Of a stretch of DNA of 64,000 bases, positions 51,421-60,101 are shown one piece after another. Numbering within the stretch: position 1 is the stretch's first letter; every line of letters begins with the position of its first letter. Source of the stretch: Bryobacterales bacterium (GTDB lineage Bacteria; Acidobacteriota; Terriglobia; Bryobacterales; Bryobacteraceae); assembly GCA_003135055.1 (NCBI GenBank), contig PLDF01000373.1, positions 28,644 through 92,643 of the forward strand, written 5' to 3'. The notes below the pieces were generated by a model. It saw only the letters and a program-made list of their open reading frames with translations. It did no database searches and was not told the DNA's origin. The position numbers and the translations under genes are program-made.

Positions 51421-54381
51421 ATGTACCGTCGGGTCCTGCTTCTCGTCTTTGCCGGTCTCTTCTGTTTCGCTCAATCCGCCAGCTTTCAGTGGGTGCAAAC
51501 CGTGGGAGGATCCGCCAGCGCGGCCGTCGCCGGAGCCGCTACGGATGCGCAGGGCAACACCTATGTGGTGGGCAATACTACCTCGGTCGATATGGCGGTA
51601 CGCAGCCCGGCGCAGGCACATCCGGCCGGATCGGGCCTTTACCGCATCGACGGTCCCGGGAGTAACTGGACCAACCTCTATAACTCGGGGGCGACCTCGG
51701 TAACTGCGCTGGCGGTCTCGGCGCAGCATTCTCAGATCGCGTTTGCGGTGTCCCTACAGGGTCTGTTACGCACCGGCGATGGCGGCGCAACGTGGGCTGA
51801 CGTCGTCCCCACGGGGCCCCCACCCTTCAATCCGCCAGTATCCTCGATCGCCATCGATCCCACGAACGATGCGCTCGTGTATGGAGCCGGCAGCGGCGGA
51901 TTCTTCACCAGCAAGGATTCCGGCGTAACCTGGGGCTCCGTCCTCGGCGGCTCTCCAAACCCCGACGCTCGTATCTGGGTCGACCCCAATCAGCCGCAGG
52001 TTCTCTTCTTCGCGAGCGGTCCGAATCTTCAGCGCAACGCCAGTCGCGGCACAGTGGGGTGGCAGGGCATTCCCACGTCCACCGGGCCCCTCAGCCTGGC
52101 CTTCGATCCATTCACCCAAGGAACGGTCTACGCCGCCACTCAAACCATCCTCCAAGTAAGTACCGACGATGGCCTCACCTGGAAGTCCTTGGGCCAGCCG
52201 GATTCCGCATATGCGCCCCAGTACATTCTGGCGGACCCGCTGCACCAGGGGACCCTTTACGCGACATCCTTCGGCGGCATATTTCGGAGCGTCGATAGCG
52301 GCGCGACGTGGGTTCGCATCGGCCTCGATTCCAATGCCGGCCCGATGGCGGCCGACCCAGTGAGCGGCGCTATCTATTTCTGGATTAATGGTACGGTTTT
52401 CGAAAGCGCCGACGGGCTCGCGACCCGGACGGCGCTGGGTCCTCCGTCTCTCCAACAGGCCACCGCGCTGGCCGTCGCCGGAGCGAGCCTGTATCTCGGC
52501 GTAGCGGCGACCACGGACGTATTCGTTACTAAGTTAGACCCGCAGGGCAACACGATCTACTCCACTTACTTTGGCGGTACGGGTTCCGACGCGGCGCAGG
52601 GCATCGCGGTAGATTCCCTGGGCGCGGCGTATGTTACTGGAAGCACCAATTCGCCCGATTTTCCAGTAACTGCCGGCGCGCTTGCGAAGAGCGGCGGCAG
52701 CTTCCTGTTCAAGTTGAATCCCGATGGATCCACGGCTTATTCGACTTACTTCAGCGATGGACGATCGCAGCCAAACGCGGTAGCCGTCGATTCCGAAGGG
52801 CATGCCTACATTGCCGGGACCACTTACGGCGGCCTGCCGGTCACGCCGGGCGTGTATCAGGGGAAGCTGCTTGGAAGCGCATCGATGGGAATTGTCCTCG
52901 GACCTGGGCCGCCGCCGCCCACCAACGGATTTATCGCCGAATTCAGCCCGGATGGCGGCTCGCTGGTCTACTCGACCTACTTTGGCGATCAGAACGTCAC
53001 GGCGACGGCTCTCGCGCTCGAGTCGGACGGAACCGCGATCGTGGCGGGCGGCGGAACGCTGTACCACATGTATTGGCTGGGCCTGTCCCTGGTCGACACG
53101 GCGAACGTTGCGGGAACGGTTTACGCGGTGGTCGTGGATAGCGCCGACAATGTATACGCCGCCGGTGGCACCGGCTCGCAGTTGTTTTGGGGCACGCCAG
53201 GCGCGTTTGAGATCGCGCCCATGACAGTTCCGCCATATCCTGGAACGCTCGGGAATACCGGCGCGGGCGACGCGTTCCTCGCAAAGTTCGACTCGCAACT
53301 TCGCCCCGTGTCCGCGACCCTGCTGGGAGGCGAGGCTCCGGATCAGGCGCAAGCCGTTGCTCTCGGCGCGAACGGCAACGTGTTCCTGGGCGGATCGACT
53401 TACTCCAAAGCTTTCCCCATGCGTGGCGCCGCGCAGAGCTCGTTTTCCCCATCCACATCGTTTTTGGCCGGGTTGACGGCCGATCTTTCGACGCTCCAGT
53501 TTTCCACTTATGCGGGCGATACGCGAACCTTCAGCATCCTTTCAGTGGCGCCGATGCCGGATGGCGGCGCCGTTTTCGCGGGATCGACGCTGGGTCCGAT
53601 CCTCCGGAGTCCGTCTGCCAATTTCAATCCGGCAATTCCCAATGCGTCGCAAGCGCTCGTAGTGCGCGCCATTGTCGGAGCGCAGGCGGGGCCGCGCATC
53701 GATTCTGTTGTCAACGCCGCCAGCCGTCTCGGTGTGGCGCTCTCACCAGGAGAGACATTCATGGTGACAGGCGCTGGATTCGGCAATGACGCGGCGCTGC
53801 TGGTGAACGGAACCGCGCTGCCGCCGATCGGCAAATCGTCTACGACCCTGATTGCGGCCGTGCCGCTCGGCTTCACATCGCCCGCGGCGGCTACGGTGAC
53901 GGTGCAATCGGGCGGCGCCAGCTCGTCGCTTCTCGCGCCCTTCGCGAGCGCCGTACCAGGGGTGTTCTCGGTTGACGGCAGTGGTTTGGGGCAGGGCTAC
54001 ATTGTCAATGCGGATGGCACGCTGAACTCGCCCACGAACCCGGCCTTGGAGGGTTCCAAGATCACGATCTATGCAACCGGCGTGGGGCCGATGACTTTCG
54101 TTGGGCCGTATGCAGTGACTAACTCACCCGTGGAAGTGCTGATTGACGGCTTTCTGGCGCCGGGCATTGCGGCGGTTGTCGGACCGGTCGCGGGCCTTCC
54201 TGGAAGCGTGTATCAGATTTCGGTGTACGTGCCCCAGCCCTCGCTGTATGGAGCGGTCAACAATAGCTTCACGAATGTTTACCTGCCTCCTCAATCGGCG
54301 GTGACATTTGTGATGAATCCCCTTGCGGGCTCGGATGCTGCTAAGAGCCAGGCGGGCTTAGGAATTTCGGTCATCCACTAA
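51421..54381 (+). CDS. Giant secreted BNR/SBBP beta-propeller protein with TIGR03437 domain
   Basis: 986 residues. The signal peptide MYRRVLLLVFAGLFCFAQSA is followed by BNR-type blades ('LLRTGDGGATWADVVPTG', 'IFRSVDSGATWVRIGLDSN', 'FFTSKDSGVTWGSVLGG'; Asp-box S-x-D-x-G-x-T-W). From residue 360, SBBP repeats appear ('TKLDPQGNTIYSTYFGGTGSDAAQGIAVDSLGAAYVTGSTNSPDFP'). The last 230 residues form a TIGR03437 domain ('DSVVNAASRLGVALSPGETFMVTGAGFG', 'ILNSPTNPALEGSKITIYATGVGPM'-like). It is an exported, probably cell-surface protein of unknown function. The three domain types in one chain are typical of Solibacter-like genomes. Confidence 0.87.
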   Translation: MYRRVLLLVFAGLFCFAQSASFQWVQTVGGSASAAVAGAATDAQGNTYVVGNTTSVDMAVRSPAQAHPAGSGLYRIDGPGSNWTNLYNSGATSVTALAVSAQHSQIAFAVSLQGLLRTGDGGATWADVVPTGPPPFNPPVSSIAIDPTNDALVYGAGSGGFFTSKDSGVTWGSVLGGSPNPDARIWVDPNQPQVLFFASGPNLQRNASRGTVGWQGIPTSTGPLSLAFDPFTQGTVYAATQTILQVSTDDGLTWKSLGQPDSAYAPQYILADPLHQGTLYATSFGGIFRSVDSGATWVRIGLDSNAGPMAADPVSGAIYFWINGTVFESADGLATRTALGPPSLQQATALAVAGASLYLGVAATTDVFVTKLDPQGNTIYSTYFGGTGSDAAQGIAVDSLGAAYVTGSTNSPDFPVTAGALAKSGGSFLFKLNPDGSTAYSTYFSDGRSQPNAVAVDSEGHAYIAGTTYGGLPVTPGVYQGKLLGSASMGIVLGPGPPPPTNGFIAEFSPDGGSLVYSTYFGDQNVTATALALESDGTAIVAGGGTLYHMYWLGLSLVDTANVAGTVYAVVVDSADNVYAAGGTGSQLFWGTPGAFEIAPMTVPPYPGTLGNTGAGDAFLAKFDSQLRPVSATLLGGEAPDQAQAVALGANGNVFLGGSTYSKAFPMRGAAQSSFSPSTSFLAGLTADLSTLQFSTYAGDTRTFSILSVAPMPDGGAVFAGSTLGPILRSPSANFNPAIPNASQALVVRAIVGAQAGPRIDSVVNAASRLGVALSPGETFMVTGAGFGNDAALLVNGTALPPIGKSSTTLIAAVPLGFTSPAAATVTVQSGGASSSLLAPFASAVPGVFSVDGSGLGQGYIVNADGTLNSPTNPALEGSKITIYATGVGPMTFVGPYAVTNSPVEVLIDGFLAPGIAAVVGPVAGLPGSVYQISVYVPQPSLYGAVNNSFTNVYLPPQSAVTFVMNPLAGSDAAKSQAGLGISVIH

Positions 54382-54753
54382 CGCTTTGCTCCGGTCTCTC
54401 CCTTAGGCCCGCGTCGAGGCGTCGAGGCCCCCCTCGCCCGCCATTCCCCCGTCGGCAATGACTCAACGCGCCGCCGATCAGCTGTAGGACAGACCTCCCG
54501 GTCTGTCCCCCGTCGGCGATGACTCAACGCGCCACCGATCCTCATCGGAATCGTAGACAGCGCGATCAAGAACGGCGGCGAATCCTTTGGTTGCGCAAAG
54601 GGCATTCGCGGCTCGGGAACGATATCGATATCGGCGCCTGTCCGGCCATCCGGAACCCGCGGCCTCTTGCCATGTCCTTCACTGAAGAAGTACCTTCAGT
54701 AAGAGGGTTCCACACGGTGCGGGTTCGGGCCGCTGAGTCCTCGCCGGCTGCAT
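54382..54753. other. 372-bp intergenic region with direct repeat and palindrome
   Basis: The left half holds the duplication described next. The right half (54541-54700) has a weak coding-like frame, 'PILIGIVDSAIKNGGESFGCAKGI', ending at 54700 or so. I do not recognise it and it has no start. Confidence 0.4.
54447..54540. repeat. Direct repeat flanking a family B palindrome
   Basis: CCCCCGTCGGC(A/G)ATGACTCA followed by ACGCGCC(G/A)CCGATC occurs at 54447-54479 and 54507-54540. Between the two copies sits GACAGACCTCCCGGTCTGTC (54488-54507), a family B variant. The arrangement is what a repeat inserting with a roughly 33-base duplication would leave, or a recombination product. Confidence 0.75.
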
Positions 54754-55603
54754 ATGAAATTCGGAGTCAATACCTTTATCTGGTCGGCGGCATACGACCA
54801 TTCGGTTCGGGCGCTCCTGCCCCTGATCAAGGAGCGGGGATTCGATGGCGTCGAAGTGCCGCTCTTCCGGCCGGCGGAGTTCCCTGCCTCCGCTATCCGG
54901 CGAGACACAGAGGCGAATGGCCTCGAGTGCACAGTCTGCTCCGTGCTTCTCCAGGGGTTGAGTCTGATCGGCGACGATGCGGATGTGCGCCATAAGACGG
55001 CCGCGCATCTTCGGGACGCCATCAAGGCCGTAGCGGACGCGGGCGCAACCATCATCGCCGGTCCGCTCTACTGCCCCGTCGGTTACCTGCCGGGGAGGCG
55101 CCGTACGGTTGACGAATGGAATTGGGCCGTGGAGGGCTATCAATCCATCACCCCAACGCTTGAGCAGAACCATGTGACTCTGGCGATTGAGCCGCTCAAT
55201 CGATTCGAAACCTTCTTCCTCAACACCGCCGCCGATGCCGCAGCCCTGTGCGACCAAGTTGGGCATCCGAGTGTCGGGGTTCTGTTCGACACCTTCCACG
55301 CGAATATTGAGGAGAAGCAGATCGCCGCGGGTTACCTGACAGTCGGCAAACATCTGCGTCACGTCCACACCTGCGAGAACGATCGCGGCACACCCGGCAG
55401 CGGTCACGTGGAGTGGGATGACGTCTTCCAGGCATTGCGGGAATTGCGGTACGACGGCTGGCTGACCATCGAGAGCTTCGGGTTTGGGCGAGCTCAGCGC
55501 GGCCGCCTCCATCTGGAGGGATATTGAGCCCACGCCCGAATCCATCGCGTTCGACGGCGTTCAATTTCTCAGGAAGAACGTGGCCCATCGTGGTCACAAT
55601 TAG
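54754..55603 (+). CDS. D-psicose/D-tagatose 3-epimerase-like sugar isomerase (3' frameshift)
   Basis: From MKFGVNTFIWSAAYDHSVRALLPLIKERGFDGVE, the TIM-barrel start of DTE-like epimerases. 'TLAIEPLNRFETFF' (metal Glu) near residue 140, 'VGVLFDTFHANIEE' (Asp/His), 'RHVHTCENDRGTPGSGHVEWDDVFQAL' and 'WLTIESFGFG' (Glu) are the catalytic metal-site motifs. The ORF track ends at 55527, but at GGG 55486-55488 one extra G shifts the frame. Dropping it continues as 'ELSAAASIWRDIEPTPESIAFDGVQFLRKN' to a stop at 55603, the native C-terminus of this family. The true protein is probably about 282 residues. Confidence 0.82.
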
Positions 55604-55628
55604 GGACCAAATCGTGGCGCACGCACTC

Positions 55629-55660
55629 ATGCGTGCAGCGTTCACACTCGTGTGAACGCG
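55629..55660. repeat. Family E palindrome (GCGTTCACAC-TC-GTGTGAACGC), copy 1
   Basis: ATGCGTGCAGCGTTCACACT then CGTGTGAACGCG. The 10-bp perfect stem GCGTTCACAC/GTGTGAACGC has a 2-base loop. Preceded by CGTGGCGCAC. An identical 32-base copy lies at 62241 with the same CGTGGCGCAC upstream. This copy sits just after the epimerase gene. Confidence 0.85.
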
Positions 55661-55841
55661 CTTCGGATTTGAGCCGAAACCGGAGGCTTCAGTTGAACCG
55701 GTCCCATGCCGCCATTTCCGCCGAGGCCGCCAAATGCGCCAACATCTTTCGCAGTCGCGCGATTCGGATGCTCTGGCCGTACATAGTTGCCTGGCCGCGA
55801 GCAAACTCGGTACGCTGAATCGTTACATCCACATGGCGGTT

Positions 55842-56562
55842 ATGAACAAACAGCATATTCTTGCGGAGATCAGGCGCACCGCGACCGCGAACAGCGGCAG
55901 GGCGCTCGGCAAGGAACGCTTTTATAAAGAGACGGGCATAAACGAATCCGATTGGATCGGAAAACATTGGGCTCGGTGGAGTGATGCGATCCGCGAAAGT
56001 GGACTTGAGCCGAACCAAATGCAAGGTGCGCTCGACGAAAATGCCCTCCTAGAGAGTTTCGTGTCCCTGATGCGCGAGCTGGGGAAATTTCCGGCCATGA
56101 ACGAAGTGAAATTGAAGGCGCGCAACGCTCCTGGCTTTCCCCTGGCACAACACCTTCTCCCGATTCGGATCAAAACAGCAATTCGTCGCACGCATCGAGG
56201 CGTACTGCAAAGGCCGGGAAAGATACGATGATGTTGTCCCGCTTTGTGCCGTCACTGCCGGGCGTGCAGCTCCCGTGCCCGACGATGATGTCGAAGCCTC
56301 GGAAGATTTTGGGTTTGTCTATCTGATCAAGTCGGGGCGCTACTACAAAGTTGGCCGGAGCAACGCGGCTGGCCGTCGTGAATACGAACTTGCGATACAA
56401 CTGCCCGAGAAGGCCGTTACTGTGCATGTCATCCGTACCGATGATCCCATCGGTATCGAGGCGTATTGGCACAAGAGATTTGATGAGAAACGCCAGAACG
56501 GGGAATGGTTCGATCTGGGCAGCGCCGATGTAAAAGCGTTCAAGCGCCGGAAGTTCATGTAG
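55842..56562 (+). CDS. Homing-endonuclease-repeat protein with C-terminal MUG113 (GIY-YIG-like) domain (frameshifted)
   Basis: From MNKQHILAEIRRTATANSGRALGKERFYKETGI. The first 100 residues resemble homing-endonuclease-associated repeats ('WARWSDAIRESGLEPN', 'LLESFVSLMRELGKFPAMNEVKLKARN'). A CCCC run at 56139-56142 carries one extra C. Removing it joins 'GFP' to 'WHNTFSRFGSKQQFVARIEAYCKGRERYDDVVPL', and the frame then runs through the 56275 ORF. The C-terminus 'FVYLIKSGRYYKVGRSNAAGRREYELAIQLPEKAVTVHVIRTDDPIGIEAYWHKRFDEKRQNGEWFDL' is a MUG113/T5orf172 domain, a GIY-YIG relative. The complete protein is about 240 residues. It may be a selfish or defence nuclease. Confidence 0.75.
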
Positions 56563-56623
56563 GCCCATCCCAACAGCCCCAGCCCCCGCCGCGCTTCCTG
56601 CTATCTGTCAACTTGATCCGCTC

Positions 56624-57379
56624 TTATTCCGCCTTGACGGTGAGGACCACGAAGACATCGGCATCGTCGGACATGCGCACCTTGCCTAGTACCAGCTTCT
56701 GGCCCTCGCGAACGGTGATGTTGCTGCTAATCGAGGAGACGCTGTTGTTGGCGAGATGGTGCAATACGAATTGGAAGGGGCGAATGGTTACGGATTTGTG
56801 GTCCGGAGCGACCGTGACATTGGCAAATTCGATTGTGTAGGAGTAAGCGAAATTTCCCGGCGAAAATGGCGCCCTGTCGCTGGCGGAGGCCGCCCCTTGA
56901 GAGACGCTGGTCACGGTGGTGAGCAGGTCGTAGCGCGCGTAGATGAGCGAGCTCTTCATTTCAGCGATGGCATCGTCCAATTGTTTCGGAATCGGGCTCA
57001 GGTGCTCGCCGTCCGCTTCCGATTTGGCGTTCGAAGCGCGGATCAGGTAGGCCACGTAGTGGACTTGCGGTTCGGGCGGCGGCGGAACGTCGTAGCGCTT
57101 AAGGAAGTCGAGGGTTTTTGGCTGCCACTCGGGGACAGCGTTGCGCTGGGGGCGGATAACGGCCAAGTGGATGGGCGGCGTATAATCCACCATCACGTTA
57201 AACAGATACTCTGCCAAACGCGACACGGCTTCGGCCGATTCGTTGTCGAGGTGTTTAAATTCATACGGCACAGCCTCGGGTCGCGCCGCAGCGGGCTGCG
57301 CGGGCTTGGCGGGCTGTGTCAGGCCGGGAACGGATGGGAAAAGAGCCGCCGTGAGAAGTAAAACTGCGCGTCTATTCAT
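56624..57379 (-). CDS. Secreted protein of unknown function in sigma-factor operon
   Basis: 251 residues from MNRRAVLLLTAALFPSVPGLTQPAKPAQPAA (signal peptide); AAGGAAGG precedes ATG 57379 inside the end of the anti-sigma gene. Mature features are 'FLKRYDVPPPPEPQVHYVAYLIRASN' and 'ITVREGQKLVLGKVRMSDDADVFVVLTVKAE' at the C-terminus. The strand-rich end resembles periplasmic domains read out by anti-sigma systems, but no family is recognised. It overlaps the anti-sigma gene by 8 bases, so it is co-expressed with the sigma/anti-sigma pair and may be its target or sensor. Confidence 0.72.
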   Translation of the reverse strand: MNRRAVLLLTAALFPSVPGLTQPAKPAQPAAARPEAVPYEFKHLDNESAEAVSRLAEYLFNVMVDYTPPIHLAVIRPQRNAVPEWQPKTLDFLKRYDVPPPPEPQVHYVAYLIRASNAKSEADGEHLSPIPKQLDDAIAEMKSSLIYARYDLLTTVTSVSQGAASASDRAPFSPGNFAYSYTIEFANVTVAPDHKSVTIRPFQFVLHHLANNSVSSISSNITVREGQKLVLGKVRMSDDADVFVVLTVKAE

Positions 57380-57944
57380 AAGAGCCTTCCTTTGCCTGCA
57401 AGAGAATAATGGTGACGTCCGGGTTGGCGGTGGCGATCTGCATTTCAACCGGGGATTCAGAGCCGGTATCGGGCGCCGGCTGCTGGCCGGTCACTCTCCG
57501 AACGAGCGCCATATCAATTGGCCGCGTGACAGCTCGCCGGATGTGGAGGCGGCGCGTAACATGCACTGGCCGAGCGGGAACGGCAGGCGTATTGGTTTGC
57601 ATTCGGGCGCTCTGAATTATTTGCGAAGAGAGCTTCACACCCGGACGCGGCCCCGGGTGGATCAGAGCGATCGCAACAATCGCCGCCGCAGCTGCGGCCA
57701 GCGCCGGAAGATATCGGCGCATGCGCCGTTCGCGTAGGATGGCCGAACGAATCCGGCGCCTCATGGCGGCGAAGTCGGCATCCGCCGCATCCGGTGGCGC
57801 AGCCGCCAAGTTGAGCCGGTCGTTCTCTAATTCTTCCGCCAACCGTGCGCAATTCGGGCATGCGCGAAGGTGCGCTTCCACCTCCTTCGAAAATTCGCCG
57901 TCGATCTGCTCCGCAATCCGCTCCTCCCACTTCTCGCAACTCAT
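57372..57944 (-). CDS. Zinc-finger (zf-HC2) anti-sigma factor
   Basis: 190 residues. The N-terminal zf-HC2 motif 'HLRACPNC' (HxxxCxxC, residues 26-33) is the ZAS zinc-binding site. A transmembrane helix near residues 81-94 ('LPALAAAAAAIVAIALI') separates it from a periplasmic tail of about 95 residues ('PGPRPGVKLSSQIIQSARMQTNTPAVPARPVHV...'). It should hold the ECF sigma factor at the inner membrane. Its ATG overlaps the sigma stop (ATGA), and the secreted-protein start lies inside its 3' end. Confidence 0.85.
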   Translation of the reverse strand: MSCEKWEERIAEQIDGEFSKEVEAHLRACPNCARLAEELENDRLNLAAAPPDAADADFAAMRRRIRSAILRERRMRRYLPALAAAAAAIVAIALIHPGPRPGVKLSSQIIQSARMQTNTPAVPARPVHVTRRLHIRRAVTRPIDMALVRRVTGQQPAPDTGSESPVEMQIATANPDVTIILLQAKEGSYE

Positions 57945-58507
57945 CGCACGCCTCCAAACCGTTCCGCGAACAAGGTTCGCAGTCTTAGCCGCGCCCGCGA
58001 AATCTGGGAGCGCACGGTAGTTTCCGACGACCCCAAGACGCCCGCCACGTCTCTGGTGCTCAAGCCTTCCATTTCGCGCAGCAGCAAAGCGGCGCGCTCG
58101 GTTTCGGGCAGACGGCGCAATGCCTCTTGCAGGTGACGTTCGCGCTCATGCGCCGCCGCCATCTGTTCGGGGCCGGCCGCGGGATCTGGCCGCGAATCCG
58201 CTCCGCCCTCGATGGCTACTAACCGCGCACGCCGCCGTGTGCGGCCGATATCGCGGCACGCGTTGACAACCACCGCGCAGAGCCACGGGCCGATGGCGGC
58301 ATCCGAATCGATCTGGCCGAGACGGCGATGCAGGCGCAGAAACGCCTCCTGCATGGCGTCCTTGGCATCCTCGCGGTTGCCCGCAATTCGAAGGGCGAGG
58401 CCGTAAATGCGGCGTTCATGCAGAGTTACCAGGCGCTCGAAGGCGTCGAGATTGCCCTGGCGCGCGGCAACCAGCAGTTCCGGTTCGGACCGGCCGTTCT
58501 GCGCCAT
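57941..58507 (-). CDS. ECF-type RNA polymerase sigma factor
   Basis: 188 residues from MAQNGRSEPELLVAARQGN; the ORF track starts at GTG 58537. Region 2 is 'LDAFERLVTLHERRIYGLALRIAGNREDAKDAMQEAFLRLHRRL' (with the 'D-A-x-D..Q-E-x-F' core). Region 4 is 'LRRLPETERAALLLREMEGLSTRDVAGVLGSSETTVRSQISRARLRLRTLF' (HTH). It directs transcription of a small regulon, probably envelope stress, and is controlled by the zf-HC2 protein encoded after it. The operon order sigma - anti-sigma - secreted protein is clear. Confidence 0.9.
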   Translation of the reverse strand: MAQNGRSEPELLVAARQGNLDAFERLVTLHERRIYGLALRIAGNREDAKDAMQEAFLRLHRRLGQIDSDAAIGPWLCAVVVNACRDIGRTRRRARLVAIEGGADSRPDPAAGPEQMAAAHERERHLQEALRRLPETERAALLLREMEGLSTRDVAGVLGSSETTVRSQISRARLRLRTLFAERFGGVR

Positions 58508-58592
58508 CAGGATTGTGTCCGCCCACAGATCCGCCACGCCCCGTTATACGCTGCCCGGGGGCCAAACGTTGAGATCGACTTACATCATGTGG

Positions 58593-58612
58593 GACGGGCC
58601 TCCTGGCCGGTC
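58593..58612. repeat. Family B palindrome variant
   Basis: GACGGGCCTCCTGGCCGGTC, a degenerate family B copy between the 3' end of the transporter gene and the 5' end of the sigma gene. Upstream ATCATGTGG resembles the AAGTGG that precedes the copy at 20401. Confidence 0.6.
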
Positions 58613-58673
58613 CACGCGCCGGAGGCGCGAGTTCCCATGGTGGTGCCCGCCTGTGGCGCGCGCCACGAAACCA

Positions 58674-59957
58674 TCAGGAAAATCGCGTTCGCTTCCACAA
58701 GAGCAGACCGCAAACCACCAGACACACCAGCGTGGCAGCCAGCAACACGGCCATCCACGGCAGATTCACCGCCACCGCCTGATGCTCGGCGCCCATGGCC
58801 AACCACACAAAGATCGCAACCGCCGACGCCACAATCAGGATTTCCCACCAGTGCCGAACCGGCTTATCGCGGGACAGCGGATCTTCGCCCAACAGGCTCG
58901 ACTTGGCGCGCTCCGAATCGAGACCGTAACGGACGCATTCCCGCTCCACGGCTACTTTCCAGGACGCTTGCTCGGATTCGGATGCCTGGGCCGAACAGAT
59001 AGCGCCGGCGCCCAAAATCATGATGAGCGACCCCGTGAATACCAGCACGTGAGCGGTGACGCCTTGCCCGGCAAGCTCACCGAAAACCAGGACTCCCCAA
59101 GCCAGTCCCCAGAGTTGGTTAGTGTTTGAGAGCGGTATCCCGCGGGCAATTCCAATGTACTTCGCCGCGTAATTCTGAAACAGATCGCCAACCACCCAGC
59201 AGAACCCTCCGAGAAAAAGCCAGAAAAGCGCCGGCCTTGCTCGCACCAGTCCCGCGACCACGTTGTGCACACCGCCGTCCAAGAGCACGGCCAGGGTGGA
59301 AACCATCCCCAGTTCGCCGAACGTGAAGACCGTGACGAAAGAGAGCGGGTTCATCCCACTGATATACGCCTTGCGGTATGGGATGTACATTGTGCCGAAC
59401 ATCAATCCGGCGCTGAGGGCGGCCACGATTCCGAGCGCCGCGCCTCCCGGCAGCGTGTTCGAATGTTGCGCCGTGGCATAGGCCAGCAGACAAGCCCCGC
59501 CCACAATGGCTACGGCCCCACCCACTACCCGTCCCCAGCCGGATCCGCGCAACTCCCGGAACAGCAGCCAGCCCCAGAACAGACCCACCAGGCTGTTGAT
59601 GTTCCAAAGAGGGAAGGCGATGGAAAGGCCCACATTTCGAACCGCGAACACCGTAAGCGTATTGCCCACCGCCCACAGCATTCCCGCAACCAGCGCCCAG
59701 ACGATGAGATGCGGCTTTTCGCGAAGGTCCATCAGAACATAGCTGGTCCCTTTCAAGGCAACGGGCACGGTCCATCGAGCTACGAACACGCCGGCCACCA
59801 TGCCGAGCGAGATCAGGAAGGGCGAAAAGCCGGCGGTCACCAGTTTGGTAGGGGCCTCCGCGGCTGCCAGCCACGTTGCGGCCGCCAGCCCGCAGAATAC
59901 GCCCAGCGCGTGAAGTGAGTAAGTCGCGGCCTTCGCTCCCGATGCCGTGGTATTCAT
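58674..59957 (-). CDS. RhaT/GRP-type sugar transporter with extra C-terminal membrane pair
   Basis: 427 residues from MNTTASGAKAATYSLHALGV; the ORF-track start at 60011 lies in the small ORF upstream. About ten TM helices in residues 18-315 match the drug/metabolite superfamily branch of L-rhamnose (RhaT) and glucose (GRP) transporters ('AFPLWNINSLVGLFWGWLLFREL', 'PLSNTNQLWGLAWGVLVFGEL' duplicated half-repeats). Unlike RhaT, a cytoplasmic linker ('SEQASWKVAVERECVRYGLDSERAKSSLLGEDPLSRDKPVRHW') and two more helices ('WEILIVASAVAIFVWLAM', 'LPWMAVLLAATLVCLVVCGLLLW') follow. It lies before two sugar dehydrogenases, suggesting uptake of the same substrate. Confidence 0.82.
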   Translation of the reverse strand: MNTTASGAKAATYSLHALGVFCGLAAATWLAAAEAPTKLVTAGFSPFLISLGMVAGVFVARWTVPVALKGTSYVLMDLREKPHLIVWALVAGMLWAVGNTLTVFAVRNVGLSIAFPLWNINSLVGLFWGWLLFRELRGSGWGRVVGGAVAIVGGACLLAYATAQHSNTLPGGAALGIVAALSAGLMFGTMYIPYRKAYISGMNPLSFVTVFTFGELGMVSTLAVLLDGGVHNVVAGLVRARPALFWLFLGGFCWVVGDLFQNYAAKYIGIARGIPLSNTNQLWGLAWGVLVFGELAGQGVTAHVLVFTGSLIMILGAGAICSAQASESEQASWKVAVERECVRYGLDSERAKSSLLGEDPLSRDKPVRHWWEILIVASAVAIFVWLAMGAEHQAVAVNLPWMAVLLAATLVCLVVCGLLLWKRTRFS

Positions 59958-60064
59958 TTCACCAGCACCAGTACGCAGATGCCGATGATCAGCACAGCGA
60001 TGGGTAACCACAGATGCGGGTCGGTTACCACCGCCCGGGTGCGCGACTGCTTCAAGTTTTCCAT
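59954..60064 (-). CDS. 36-residue membrane protein, transporter leader partner
   Basis: Not in the ORF track. GGAGGG lies 12-17 bases before ATG 60064. The product MENLKQSRTRAVVTDPHLWLPIAVLIIGICVLVLVK has a charged N-terminus and one membrane helix at residues 17-36. Its TGA overlaps the ATG of the RhaT-like transporter (ATGA), which indicates coupled translation. It could be a small regulatory or stabilising subunit of the transporter. The gene is real by RBS, overlap and codon pattern; the function is unknown. Confidence 0.65.
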   Translation of the reverse strand: MENLKQSRTRAVVTDPHLWLPIAVLIIGICVLVLVK

Positions 60065-60101
60065 GTTCGTCGTGGAACTCCCTCCAGCCTAACCAGCCCG
60101 C

